A stretch of 64,000 nucleotides of DNA from Ralstonia sp. 25mfcol4.1 (GCF_900104095.1 NZ_FNJO01000004.1:248001-312000), one strand, 5' to 3'. Shown: positions 40,244-48,751, counted from the first letter of the stretch. Numbers and translations are program-made. Notes: a model not told the origin generated them from the sequence alone.

Positions 40244-40699
40244 ATGCCATCCGACATCGGCCGAGATCCTCGGCAGGACGGTGCTGCGCCGCTGGCATCA
40301 CCCCCGCAGCCGCACTCACCGCCGCACTCACCGCCGCTATCTCAACCGCACTCACAGCCGCACACCCCCACGCCGCTGCCCCCCACCGTGCCGTCGGGCT
40401 TCCGGCAGGGCATCATCACGGCGATCACGGTGCTGCTGGGGTTTTCGCTGGCGTTCTGGCGCTTCTGGGGTTTCGAAAGCCCGGGCTACTGGAGCCGGGG
40501 CTCACTCGCGGCGGCGGCATGCCTGATTCTGGCGGTGGCGCTGCAGATCCTTGCGTTGTTCCGCGCGCTGCGCGTGGAAGACGACAGCATTCCCGAGTAC
40601 CGCAGGACCGTCCGCTGGTTCATCGCTTCGGCCATCGCGCTGCTGGCCGGCCTGACCATCGCGATGATGGACGCGGCGCTGATCGAGCAGGTGGACTGA
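40244..40699 (+). CDS. Membrane protein with His/Pro/Ser-repeat N-terminus
   Basis: 151 residues. Residues 18-45 are a low-complexity run of SPPQPHSPPHSPP-like units coded by near-repeats of CCGCACTCA. Three hydrophobic helices follow (GIITAITVLLGFSLAFW; LAAAACLILAVALQILALF; FIASAIALLAGLTIAMM). The C-terminal three-helix part looks like an ordinary small inner-membrane protein family of unknown function. The histidine-rich, cytoplasm- or periplasm-exposed tail could bind metal, but this is speculation. It starts 10 bp after the cupin stop codon. Confidence 0.7.
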   Translation: MPSDIGRDPRQDGAAPLASPPQPHSPPHSPPLSQPHSQPHTPTPLPPTVPSGFRQGIITAITVLLGFSLAFWRFWGFESPGYWSRGSLAAAACLILAVALQILALFRALRVEDDSIPEYRRTVRWFIASAIALLAGLTIAMMDAALIEQVD

Positions 40700-40746
40700 C
40701 GGGCGCTGCAGCCCACCGGGCGCTGCAGCCTCCCGGCCGCTGCCGT

Positions 40747-41514
40747 CTATCGATGCATGAGCGCCGGCGCGTAGGTCTTCACGAAGAACGCCAGCGTGAT
40801 GCACGACGTGGCCAGCAGCGTGCCGGCCCGCACCACGCGCGGCGGCGTCATGCGGCCGAGCAGTGCGCCGCCGTAACCGCCCAGGATCGCGCCGATCAGC
40901 ATGGCCAGGGTTTCAGGCCAGCGCACCGCGTTCGCCACGATGAACGCGATCACGGCCACGGCGTTGGCCGCGCTGACCATCAGCGTGCGCGGCGCATTCA
41001 GGTTCTTGAGGTCGCGGCTGTCCAGCAGGCCCCACATGGCGATCATCATGATGCCGACCGCCCCGCCGAAGTAGCCGCCGTACACGCCCAGCGCGAACTG
41101 CACCGCCAGCACCGCGTGCGCATGGATGCGCCAGCGGGCGCGCAGCGCCTCGCCCAGTTGCCGCCCGAACGCCAGCGCGACGCAGGCGATCAGCAACAGC
41201 CACGGCAGCACGAACGTAAACGCGGCCGACGACGTGCGCAGCAGCAGCATCGCCCCGACAAACCCGCCGCACAGCGTGGCCACCAGCAGCGTGCGCAGTG
41301 AAACCGCGCCCACCGGGCCCAGCCCGTCGCGATAGGCCCAGGCGCTGGCCAGGCCGCCCGGAAACAGCGCGACCGTGCTCGATGTGTTCGCCTGAACCGG
41401 TGGCACACCGGCGGCAATCATGGCGGGCAGGCTGACGAACGATCCGCCGCCCGCCAGCGCGTTCATCGCGCCGGCAACAAATCCCGCGCCAAAAACCAGA
41501 AGAATTGGGTCCAT
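40747..41514 (-). CDS. TauE/SafE-family membrane transporter
   Basis: 255 residues from ATG 41514. About eight membrane helices are visible, with the two TauE repeats: GAGFVAGAMNALAGGGSFVSLPAM (cut) and FALGVYGGYFGGAVGIMMIAM. The GxxxGxxNxxxGGGG-like start is diagnostic. Members export sulfite, sulfoacetate or other small anions. The substrate here is unknown. It is divergent from a LysR gene 90 bp away, which probably controls it. Confidence 0.9.
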   Translation of the reverse strand: MDPILLVFGAGFVAGAMNALAGGGSFVSLPAMIAAGVPPVQANTSSTVALFPGGLASAWAYRDGLGPVGAVSLRTLLVATLCGGFVGAMLLLRTSSAAFTFVLPWLLLIACVALAFGRQLGEALRARWRIHAHAVLAVQFALGVYGGYFGGAVGIMMIAMWGLLDSRDLKNLNAPRTLMVSAANAVAVIAFIVANAVRWPETLAMLIGAILGGYGGALLGRMTPPRVVRAGTLLATSCITLAFFVKTYAPALMHR

Positions 41515-41604
41515 GGAGCGAATCCTAGCCATCGGGCCGGATAGCCGCAATCTGGCTTTTCCGGTGCTAGACTTCGGCAAAACCGAAAGCTGGAGGAGGA
41601 TGGC

Positions 41605-42519
41605 GTGCGCTTCGACCTGACCGATATGCGGCTGTTCCTGAGCGTGGTGGAATGCGGCAGCCTGACCCAGGGTGCCCGGTCGATGCATCTGGCCCTGGCA
41701 TCTGTCAGCGAACGGATTGCCGGCATGGAAGCCACGTTGGGCGCGCCATTGCTGGAGCGCAACCGGCGCGGTGTCAGCCCGACGGCTGCCGGCGAAGCAC
41801 TGGTGCGGCACGCACGCTCCATCCTGGGCCAGGTCGAGCAGATGCGCGGCGAACTGCGCAGCTATGCCACGGGCCTCAAGGGCCGCATCCGCCTGCTGTC
41901 GAACACTGCCGCGCTCGCGTCGTTCCTGCCGCCGCACCTGCGCCGGTTCCTGGCCGCGCATCCCGACCTGTCGATCGACCTGGGCGAACGCCCGAGCCCG
42001 GAGATCGTCCAGGCGCTGGTCGAGGGCCGCGCCGAACTGGGCATCGTGGCCGATTTCGCCGATTTCGCGAACCTGCAGACGCACCGCCTCGCCGAGGACC
42101 AGCTCGTGGTCGTGGCCGGGCGGCAGCACCGGATCGCCGCCCAGCCGGCGGTGGCCTTCGCCGACATCGTCGGCGAGCCCATCGTCGGCATGGCGGACAC
42201 GGCGCTGGAGACGCACCTGGCCGAGCGCGCGTCGCGGCTGGGGCACCAGCTGCACTATCGCGTGCAACTGCGCAACGTGGAGCATGTGGCGCTGCTGGTC
42301 GATGCCGGGATCGGTATCTCGATCGTGTCCAGCGCGCTGGCCAGGTCGATGCCGCACGGCCTGACCATCCTGCCGCTGTCGGAACCGTGGGCCACGCGCA
42401 GGCTGTTCCTGTGCGCGCGCGATTTTGGCGCGCTGACGCCGCATGCGGGCCTGCTGGCGCGGCAGCTCGTCGACACCGGCGAGCCCGACGCCTCAAGTCC
42501 GCCCGTCGGAAAGCCGTAA
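41605..42519 (+). CDS. LysR-family transcriptional regulator
   Basis: 304 residues from a GTG at 41605, with GGAGGAGGA directly upstream. The helix-turn-helix is canonical (LTDMRLFLSVVECGSLTQGA, LASVSERIAGMEATLGAPLLER) and is followed by the effector-binding domain (IRLLSNTAALASFLPPHLRR, VEGRAELGIVADFAD, ALLVDAGIGISIVSSALARS). It is divergent from the TauE/SafE transporter gene, the standard LysR-target geometry, so it is the presumed regulator of that transporter. Confidence 0.93.
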   Translation: MRFDLTDMRLFLSVVECGSLTQGARSMHLALASVSERIAGMEATLGAPLLERNRRGVSPTAAGEALVRHARSILGQVEQMRGELRSYATGLKGRIRLLSNTAALASFLPPHLRRFLAAHPDLSIDLGERPSPEIVQALVEGRAELGIVADFADFANLQTHRLAEDQLVVVAGRQHRIAAQPAVAFADIVGEPIVGMADTALETHLAERASRLGHQLHYRVQLRNVEHVALLVDAGIGISIVSSALARSMPHGLTILPLSEPWATRRLFLCARDFGALTPHAGLLARQLVDTGEPDASSPPVGKP

Positions 42520-42549
42520 AATCCTGCGACATCGTTCGGAAGCATTCCC

Positions 42550-43119
42550 ATGAAGAAGCTAATCCTGCTGGCCGCCGTCGGGCTGGCATCCGTCGCCCAG
42601 GCCCAGCCCACCGCCGGCGGCGTGGCGGCCCCGCTGGGCCTGGAGCTTGGCAAGACCTCGTGCGCACGGCTGACGCCGGGCCCGAACCGCGAAAGGACCG
42701 GCACGGCGCCGTGGGCCGGCGGCGACGCATTCGAGCTGAAGCGCCTGGAACGCTTCAACCTGCCGGGCCTGACGCGGGCGGTGGTGAACTGCGACGGGCA
42801 GGACCTGGTGACGCTGGTGACGCTGACCTTCGACCGCACCGCGCTCGACGACGTGACCCACAAGCTCGACGCCCGCTACGAATCGAAGCGCAAGACCGAA
42901 CCCAATGCCCAGAATGGCTACGCGGAATGGGCGGCGTCCAACGGCAGCCTGGAACTGCTGTACGCCCGCGACGGCAAGCAGTTCACGGTGGCGTACTGGG
43001 GCAAGGGCGCCAAGGCGCGCTATTTCGCCTACAACAGCAATTCGGACAAGGCCCCGACAGCGGCGGCACCCGCCCAGCCTCCTGCTCCGGCAAAGGCGCC
43101 GGTGCCGGCGCCGCTCTGA
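42550..43119 (+). CDS. Exported hypothetical protein
   Basis: 189 residues with a clear signal peptide (KKLILLAAVGLASVAQAQP). The mature part opens APLGLELGKTSCARL and has alternating hydrophobic strands (LVTLVTLTFDRTALDDVTHKL). It ends in an Ala/Pro linker (APAQPPAPAKAPVPAPL). The C-terminal linker suggests a periplasmic tail rather than a membrane anchor. No known domain is recognised. It starts 30 bp after the LysR stop codon. Confidence 0.75.
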   Translation: MKKLILLAAVGLASVAQAQPTAGGVAAPLGLELGKTSCARLTPGPNRERTGTAPWAGGDAFELKRLERFNLPGLTRAVVNCDGQDLVTLVTLTFDRTALDDVTHKLDARYESKRKTEPNAQNGYAEWAASNGSLELLYARDGKQFTVAYWGKGAKARYFAYNSNSDKAPTAAAPAQPPAPAKAPVPAPL

Positions 43120-43290
43120 GACTGAGGACAGCCACAGCGCCGTCAGCCGACCACGGATGACGGCCCGGCGCTTCCGTGTCCCCTGCGCCACTTCAACTTT
43201 TGGTTGAAAATCCTTTTCCGTATCTGTGCCTACCGGGAACAAGTCGTGCCGACCATACTGGCTTCACCTTCCTCTCACCCGGAGCCAGAC

Positions 43291-43932
43291 ATGACCACCC
43301 CCATCGAAGTTGCGATCGTCTACCACAGCGGCTACGGCCATACCGCCAAGCAGGCAGAGGCCGTGGCACGCGGCGCAGCGCGCACGGCCGACACCACCGC
43401 CCTGCTGATCAGCGTCGACGAGATCGACCAGTACTGGGACAGGCTTGAGCAGGCGGACGCCATCATCTTCGGCGCGCCGACCTACATGGGCAGCGCGTCC
43501 GGACAGTTCAAGATGTTCATGGATGCCACGTCGCGCAACGTGTTCGCCAAGGGTTTCCGCTGGGCCAACAAGGTGGCCGCGGGCTTCACCAACGCCGCAT
43601 CGCGCTCGGGCGACAAGCTCGTCACGCTGCAGCAGATGGCGATCTTTGCCGCGCAGCACCAGATGCACTGGGTCAACCTGGGCCTGGCCAGCGGGCACAA
43701 CAGCTCGACCACCACCGAGGACACGCTGAACCGCCACGGCTTCTTCATCGGTGCCGCCGCGCAGTCCGATGCCGACGTGAGCGCCGAAATGGGCCCGCCG
43801 CCTGCCGACCTGCGTACCGCCGAGCACCTGGGCGCACGCGTGGCGCAAGTCGCGCGCGAACTGAAGGCCGGGCGCGCCGCGCTGGCGGCACTGGAAACCG
43901 GGCGAGCCGTCGAACTGAAGGCCGCCGCCTGA
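43291..43932 (+). CDS. NADPH-dependent FMN reductase / WrbA-like flavodoxin-fold protein
   Basis: 213 residues from ATG 43291, with GGAG 7 nt upstream. The FMN phosphate loop is VAIVYHSGYGHTAKQAE. The isoalloxazine-binding loops include FGAPTYMGSASGQFKMFMD, and the later segment FTNAASRSGDKLVTLQQM is typical of the WrbA/flavodoxin_2 quinone-reductase group. It should reduce quinones or free flavin by two electrons. The following gene, 23 bp downstream, encodes a small monooxygenase-fold protein often found next to quinone reductases. Confidence 0.88.
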   Translation: MTTPIEVAIVYHSGYGHTAKQAEAVARGAARTADTTALLISVDEIDQYWDRLEQADAIIFGAPTYMGSASGQFKMFMDATSRNVFAKGFRWANKVAAGFTNAASRSGDKLVTLQQMAIFAAQHQMHWVNLGLASGHNSSTTTEDTLNRHGFFIGAAAQSDADVSAEMGPPPADLRTAEHLGARVAQVARELKAGRAALAALETGRAVELKAAA

Positions 43933-43955
43933 TTCGCCCGCCCCGGAGAACGCAC

Positions 43956-44273
43956 ATGCCCCCCATCACCTCGTTCATCGTCCGCCTGCCCGGCAAGCCG
44001 GAGCACCGTGAAACCCTGCAGGCCCAGCTGCATCACGTGCTGGAGACCATGGCCGGCGAGCCCGATTTCATCAACACGTTCCTGCACCGGTCCAGCGACG
44101 ACCCAGACACGCTGGTGGTCTATGAAACCTGGGCCTGCTCGGCCGAGGACTTCCGCACCCGGCATCTGGCCAAGCCGTACCGGCAGGCGTACGAAGCCGC
44201 GCTGCCCACGCTGCTCAAGGCACCGCGCACCATCGAATGGCTCGACCCGCTCAAGGAATACCTGAAGCGTTGA
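43956..44273 (+). CDS. Antibiotic biosynthesis monooxygenase (ABM) family protein
   Basis: 105 residues of the dimeric ferredoxin-like ABM fold: ITSFIVRLPGKPEHRETLQAQL, then GEPDFINTFLHRSSDDPDTLVVYETW and KPYRQAYEAALPTLL. YgiN-type members oxidise quinols or act with quinone reductases. Here the gene follows a WrbA-like gene by 23 bp and is probably co-expressed with it. The pair may therefore handle quinones. No cofactor site is visible, as usual in this family. Confidence 0.85.
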   Translation: MPPITSFIVRLPGKPEHRETLQAQLHHVLETMAGEPDFINTFLHRSSDDPDTLVVYETWACSAEDFRTRHLAKPYRQAYEAALPTLLKAPRTIEWLDPLKEYLKR

Positions 44274-44369
44274 CCGCCAGGGTGTAATCTTCAGCCTGCA
44301 TTGCGCGCCCCCTTTCCGGCGCATCCGGGATGCCCGTCGGCATCCCGGTCAGACTGGAGCCCCCCACTC

Positions 44370-45254
44370 ATGACCTCCAAAGCCTCTTCCCGCAGACAGG
44401 CCTTCCGCCAGCAGGTGGCCACCCGCAAGGCGCTACTGATGCCCGGCGCGTTCAATGCCATGAGTGCGCGCGTGATCGAAGACCTGGGTTTCCAGGCTGT
44501 GTACCTGACCGGAGCCGGCGTCACCAACATGTCGTTCGGCCTGCCCGACCTGGGATTCATTGGCCTGAGCGACATGGCCGAGCATACCGCCCGCGTGCGC
44601 GATGCCGTCGACCTGCCGCTGCTGGTGGATGCCGATACCGGCTTCGGCAACGCACTGAACGTTCACCACGCCGTGCGGACGCTGGAGCGCGCCGGCGCCG
44701 ATGCGATCCAGCTCGAAGATCAGGTGATGCCGAAGAAATGCGGCCACTTCGCCGGCAAGCATGTCGTGAGCACCGGCGAGATGGTCGGCAAGATCCGCGC
44801 CGCTACCGATGCGCGCGACGACCCCAACTTCCTGATCGTGGCGCGCACCGACGCCGCCGCCGTGCACGGCATCGACAACGCCATCGATCGTGGCCACCGT
44901 TTTGCCGAAGCCGGTGCCGACATCCTGTTCCTGGAAGCCATCGAGGATCCGAAGGACATCGAACGGCTGCCCGGGCTGTTCGATACGCCGCTGCTGATCA
45001 ACATCGTGATCGGCGGCAAGACGCCGGTGCAGGGCCGCGACGCGCTGGAGCAGCTGGGCTACGGCCTGGTGCTGTACGCAAATGCCGCGCTGCAAGGTGC
45101 CGTACGTGGGATGCAGCAGGCGCTGGACATGCTGCAGACCAACGGCCAGATGAACGAAGACCCGGCCATCGTCGCGCCATTCGGCGAGCGGCAGCGGCTG
45201 GTCAGAAAGCCGCTGTACGACGAACTCGACGGCCGCTACAAGAGCGACGACTGA
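44370..45254 (+). CDS. Isocitrate lyase/PEP mutase family enzyme
   Basis: 294 residues from ATG 44370. The TIM-barrel shows KALLMPGAFNAMSARVIEDLGF, PLLVDADTGFGNALNVHHAV, IQLEDQVMPKKCGHFAGK (catalytic K-K-C-G-H, about residues 122-126), NFLIVARTDA and GADILFLEAIE. The KKCGH motif groups it with 2-methylisocitrate lyases, oxaloacetate decarboxylases and carboxyphosphonoenolpyruvate mutase. I cannot separate these by eye. A divergent function in cleavage of a 2,3-substituted malate-like acid is plausible. The next gene on the other strand is an IclR regulator. Confidence 0.88.
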   Translation: MTSKASSRRQAFRQQVATRKALLMPGAFNAMSARVIEDLGFQAVYLTGAGVTNMSFGLPDLGFIGLSDMAEHTARVRDAVDLPLLVDADTGFGNALNVHHAVRTLERAGADAIQLEDQVMPKKCGHFAGKHVVSTGEMVGKIRAATDARDDPNFLIVARTDAAAVHGIDNAIDRGHRFAEAGADILFLEAIEDPKDIERLPGLFDTPLLINIVIGGKTPVQGRDALEQLGYGLVLYANAALQGAVRGMQQALDMLQTNGQMNEDPAIVAPFGERQRLVRKPLYDELDGRYKSDD

Positions 45255-45300
45255 TAGAAGGAAGCAGCCATCGGCCGCGGGCCCTGCCCGGATGTCGGCG

Positions 45301-45371
45301 CAGCCCTTGCCCGCTCAGCCCTTGCCCGCTCAGCCCTTGCCCGCTCAGCCCTTGCCCGCTCAGCCCTTGCC
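45301..45371. repeat. 15-bp tandem repeat abutting the IclR stop codon
   Basis: Four perfect head-to-tail copies of CAGCCCTTGCCCGCT (45301-45360) plus a partial copy CAGCCCTTGCC to 45371. On the minus strand the first unit encodes the last residues of the IclR protein (G-K-G) and its TGA stop. The later units lie just beyond the stop and would each supply another in-phase TGA, because 15 is a multiple of three. Confidence 0.95.
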
Positions 45372-46145
45372 AAGCGGCGGCCGGGACAGGAAGCCGGCCA
45401 TGTTGCTGAGCTGGGCCAGTTCGTTGGCGGCTTCGCGCAGCAGCGCCGCGTGTTCGTGGATCCTTGCCGCCGTCAGGCGCGTGCGCGGCCCGGCCAGACT
45501 GATGACGCCGATGCAGCGCGTTCCGCGCACCACCGGCACCGCCACCGCCGCCATCCGCGCGGCAAATACCTCGTCGATCATCGCGTAGCCACGCACCCGC
45601 GCGGCATGCAGGAAGCCAAGCAGCGTCTTCAGCGTGGTAGGCGCGTTCGGCCCGTACTCGTTGGGTTGGCCGAACCCCTGTTTCATGACCAGCGCCACGG
45701 CGGCTTCGTCGGACATCGTCATCAGCCACGCATGGCCGGTGGATGTGCACGACAGCCGTGCCGCCAGGCCCATGTCGGGGTCATAACGAAAACCCGTGCG
45801 CTGCCCGTCGGCCTTGGCTACCCAGATGATGGCCTCGCCGTCCACCAGCGACAGCCGCGCCAGTTCGCCCGTGCGCGCCGCAATGCGTTCGATGATGGGC
45901 TGGGCAATGTCGGCAATGCCGGTCAGGCTCAGGAATTCGAGCCCGTTCGACGTCATGCGCATCGTCAGGATGTAGCGGCTATGGTCCACCAGCTGCCGCA
46001 CATAGCCCGCCTCGACCAGTTCATGCAGCACGCGATGGCAGGTGCTGCGCGGCAAGCCAAGCGCCTCGGCAATGGCAACCAGCCCCGCGCCTTCGCCCTG
46101 CGACGCCAGGAAATCGAGAATCCGGAGACCTGCCTTCAGTGACAT
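45360..46145 (-). CDS. IclR-family transcriptional regulator
   Basis: 261 residues from ATG 46145. The N-terminal winged helix-turn-helix is LRILDFLASQGEGAGLVAIAEALGLPRSTCHRVLHELVEAG (given in part). The GAF-like effector domain has ERIAARTGELARLSLVDGEAI, RLSCTSTGHAWL, GYAMIDEVFAARMAAVAVPV and GVISLAGPRTRL. A perfect palindrome lies immediately upstream of the ATG, suggesting autoregulation. The MHS transporter and dehydroquinase genes diverge from it, so control of uptake and breakdown of a shikimate-like compound is likely. The 3' end carries a 15-bp tandem repeat. Confidence 0.93.
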   Translation of the reverse strand: MSLKAGLRILDFLASQGEGAGLVAIAEALGLPRSTCHRVLHELVEAGYVRQLVDHSRYILTMRMTSNGLEFLSLTGIADIAQPIIERIAARTGELARLSLVDGEAIIWVAKADGQRTGFRYDPDMGLAARLSCTSTGHAWLMTMSDEAAVALVMKQGFGQPNEYGPNAPTTLKTLLGFLHAARVRGYAMIDEVFAARMAAVAVPVVRGTRCIGVISLAGPRTRLTAARIHEHAALLREAANELAQLSNMAGFLSRPPLGKG

Positions 46146-46162
46146 ATTTCGTATTGCGAAAT
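46146..46162. promoter_or_regulatory. Candidate IclR operator palindrome
   Basis: ATTTCGTATTGCGAAAT: 6-bp perfect arms ATTTCG/CGAAAT around TATTG. It begins at the base before the IclR ATG, so a bound repressor would block its own translation or transcription start. It also lies in the 121-bp gap to the divergent MHS transporter. The TTCG...CGAA form is typical of IclR-family sites. Confidence 0.65.
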
Positions 46163-46266
46163 GAAGTTCCGGTGCGGAACAGCCCGGCCCTGCGGCGCAA
46201 ACAATAGCAGTGCGCACAAGCTGCGGCAATCGACACCGATACTCATATAAAAGAGGGGAGACAACC

Positions 46267-47610
46267 ATGTCAGCGATCACTGACTCGAACATCGCGCCTG
46301 CCCAGGCGCAGGCCGGGCAGCCCGAGATGGCCCGGCGCGCCGTGGCCGGGGCCACCGTCGGCACGGCCCTGGAATGGTTCGACTTCGCGCTGTATGGCGT
46401 GGTCGCAGCCACCATCTTTCCGAAGCTGTTCTTTCCGTCGCTGGACCCGACGGCGTCGCTGCTGGCTTCGCTGGCCAGCTTCTGGGCGGGGCTGGCCGCA
46501 CGGCCGCTGGGCGCCATCATCTGCGGCATCCTGGGCGATCGCTGGGGCCACCGCAACCTGATGCTGATCACCGTGTCGGTCATGGGGCTGTCTTCATTCC
46601 TGATGGGGCTGCTGCCGACCTACCAGCAGGTGGGCATCGTCGCACCGGCCCTGCTGGTGACGCTGCGGATCGTCCAGGGTTTCGCGCTCGGCGGCGAATC
46701 GACTGGCGCCCAGCTGATGGCGGTGGAGCACGCATCGGCCGAGCGTCGTGGCCTGTACTCGGGCTTTCTTGGCATCTGCTCGCCGCTGAGCCAGATCCTG
46801 GCCAACCTGACGCTGTTCGCGCTGGCCGCCGCGCTGTCGCCCGAAGACTTCGAGTCGTACGGCTGGCGCATTCCGTTCCTGGCCAGCTTCCTGCTGGTCA
46901 TCCTCGGCATCTACATCCGCATGAAGGTCAGCGAGACGCCTGCCTTCGAGGCCCTGCGCAAGAGCGGCACGCGCGTGCGCGCCGCCAATCCGTTGGGCGT
47001 GGTGATCCGTCATCACTGGAAGACCGCGCTGCGGCTGACGCTGTTCTTCTGCGGCCCGGCGGCACTGTTCTACCTGATCGTCGTCTTCTCGCTCAGCTAC
47101 CTGACGCGCAACCTCGGCGTCCCAAAGCAGACCGGCTTCATGTTCCTGATGGTGGCCAACGCCTGCGCCATCGTCGGCGCACTGGCCGGCGGCTGGCTCA
47201 GCGACCGCATCGGCCGCAAGCGCGCGCTGCTGATGGGGTCGTTCTGCACCCTGGTCTGCTGCCTGATCTACTTCCCGGTCCTCAATCAGGGCTCGCACGC
47301 GATGGCCATGGCCATCATGGGCGCGTTCCTAGGATTCACGCAGTTCCAGAGCGGCATCCAGCCGGTCTGGTTCGCCGAATCGTTCCCGACGGAGGCACGC
47401 TACACCGGCTCCGCGCTCTCGTACTCGGGCGCCAACCTGCTGACCGGCGGCCCGATGCCGATCGTCGCGGTTGCGTTGCTCGAAGCATTCCACGGATCGC
47501 CATGGGCCATCGTCGCCGTCTGCGGCTCGCTGAACCTGCTCTCTTTCATCATGATCGCCATCTCCCGCGAAACCCGCGGCACGGCCCTGGACCAAAGCCA
47601 CGCGCACTGA
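46267..47610 (+). CDS. MHS-family (shikimate/citrate-type) MFS transporter
   Basis: 447 residues from ATG 46267, with a GGGGAG ribosome site. Twelve membrane helices are expected. The metabolite:H+ symporter signatures are ATVGTALEWFDFALYG, AARPLGAIICGILGDRWGHRN, LRIVQGFALGGESTGAQLM, SYGWRIPFLASFLLVILGIYI (cut) and GGWLSDRIGRKRAL. Members take up shikimate, citrate, alpha-ketoglutarate, proline or betaine. The downstream dehydroquinase-like gene (10 bp gap) favours a shikimate- or quinate-type substrate. Confidence 0.93.
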   Translation: MSAITDSNIAPAQAQAGQPEMARRAVAGATVGTALEWFDFALYGVVAATIFPKLFFPSLDPTASLLASLASFWAGLAARPLGAIICGILGDRWGHRNLMLITVSVMGLSSFLMGLLPTYQQVGIVAPALLVTLRIVQGFALGGESTGAQLMAVEHASAERRGLYSGFLGICSPLSQILANLTLFALAAALSPEDFESYGWRIPFLASFLLVILGIYIRMKVSETPAFEALRKSGTRVRAANPLGVVIRHHWKTALRLTLFFCGPAALFYLIVVFSLSYLTRNLGVPKQTGFMFLMVANACAIVGALAGGWLSDRIGRKRALLMGSFCTLVCCLIYFPVLNQGSHAMAMAIMGAFLGFTQFQSGIQPVWFAESFPTEARYTGSALSYSGANLLTGGPMPIVAVALLEAFHGSPWAIVAVCGSLNLLSFIMIAISRETRGTALDQSHAH

Positions 47611-47619
47611 AGTCAACCC

Positions 47620-48084
47620 ATGCAACGCAAACTCCACATCCTCAACGGCTCGAACCTGAACATGCTGGGCGTTCGCGAGCCGCACATCTACGGCAGCACG
47701 ACGCTGAAGGACATCGAACAGCAATGCCACGCGATGGCCGAAACCCTGCGCTTCGACTGCGTGTTCCGGCAGACCAACAGCGAAAGCCAGCTGATCGACT
47801 GGATCCAGGAAGCGTACTTTCAGGACGCCGCGCTGATCATCAACCCGGCGGGCTTCTCGTTCGGGCGCATTCCGGTGCTCGATGCCGTCAAGCTGATCCG
47901 CCGGCCCGTGGTGGAAGTCCACATCAGCAATATTCACCGCCGCTCGCAGGAATACCGCCACTCGACGATCTCGGTGGCGGCGACGGCCGTCATCTGCGGG
48001 GCGGGGGCCAACGGGTATCAGCTGGCGATGCGGGCGGTGGATGATTTGTGGGGGCGGGACTCCGGACCCGACGAGCAGGCGTAA
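47620..48084 (+). CDS. Type II 3-dehydroquinate dehydratase-like protein, with active-site changes
   Basis: 154 residues with the flavodoxin-like type II dehydroquinase fold. Many active-site residues are placed exactly as in the M. tuberculosis enzyme numbering: R19, Y24 (VREPHIYG), N75, D88, E99, H101 and R108 (EVHISNIHRRSQEYRHS). However, the conserved LNGPNLN is LNGSNLN, and the THTS loop with His81 is replaced by F79-S-F-G82, losing that histidine. It may therefore act on a related cyclic acid or have altered activity. It directly follows the MHS transporter gene and is probably part of the same IclR-controlled unit rather than a housekeeping aroQ. Confidence 0.85.
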   Translation: MQRKLHILNGSNLNMLGVREPHIYGSTTLKDIEQQCHAMAETLRFDCVFRQTNSESQLIDWIQEAYFQDAALIINPAGFSFGRIPVLDAVKLIRRPVVEVHISNIHRRSQEYRHSTISVAATAVICGAGANGYQLAMRAVDDLWGRDSGPDEQA

Positions 48085-48088
48085 CAAA

Positions 48089-48751
48089 TCAGTGCATCGC
48101 CAGCAGCGCCAGCGATGCCCCGCCCACCAGCACCAGGCTGAGCGCCCACACCACGTCGAGATTGAACCAGCTGCGCGCGACGAACTGCGGGCCGAGGTAG
48201 CGGAACGTGAGCCATGCCAGGCTGCCGCCGGCAGCCAGCATCGCCATGGTGTGCACGGCCGTCACCAGCGCGGCGGTGCCGGCATTGCCGAAGGCCAGCG
48301 CGCCGGCCGCTTCGTGCCCGCCATCGCCGCGCGCGAAGCACAGGCCGAGGTAGATCGGCACCAGCATCAGCCCTGCCCCGTGGGCGATGGCCACGGCGAA
48401 CGACCAGAAAGCCAGCCGCGACGGCGGAATGCGCGCCAGCGCGCGCGGGTGACGGCGCCAGACCAGCAGCGCAATGCCATAGGCCACCACCAGCACGCTC
48501 GCTGCCAGGCGGATATGCGTCTCCCATGCCGCCAGCGACACCAGCAGCCCGAACGGCAATGTCAGCGCCAGGATGGCCAGCGCGTGCCCGGCACACAGGT
48601 AGCCCAGCGACATCGGCAGCGTGCGTGCGCTACGCGTGATCAGCGCGCCGGAGACCGCAAGCGGCCATCCCATCGCCGGATTGAGCCCGTGGTACAGGCC
48701 GCTGACCAGCACGGCGGCCCACAGGCCCCCCTGCTCCCAGGTAGCAGTCAA
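48089..48751 (-). CDS. Membrane protein coupled to SBP56 gene
   Basis: 220 residues with six hydrophobic helices. The first motif is SGLYHGLNPAMGWPLAVSGAL, and later ones are GYLCAGHALAILAL and VTAVHTMAMLAAGG. Several helices carry His (GLYHG, AGHA, IAHG, VHTM), a pattern that would suit metal binding or transport, as in NicO/UreH-type proteins. The family is not recognised. The apparent start is TTG 48751, which overlaps the TGA stop of the SBP56 gene (TTGA), implying translational coupling. The next in-frame Met lies 26 residues in, after the first conserved motif, so TTG is preferred. Confidence 0.75.
   Translation of the reverse strand: MTATWEQGGLWAAVLVSGLYHGLNPAMGWPLAVSGALITRSARTLPMSLGYLCAGHALAILALTLPFGLLVSLAAWETHIRLAASVLVVAYGIALLVWRRHPRALARIPPSRLAFWSFAVAIAHGAGLMLVPIYLGLCFARGDGGHEAAGALAFGNAGTAALVTAVHTMAMLAAGGSLAWLTFRYLGPQFVARSWFNLDVVWALSLVLVGGASLALLAMH

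Noticed and set aside
45301..45371. Possible CRISPR array from the 15-bp repeats
   Set aside because: Units are contiguous with no spacers and far too short. No cas genes are present.
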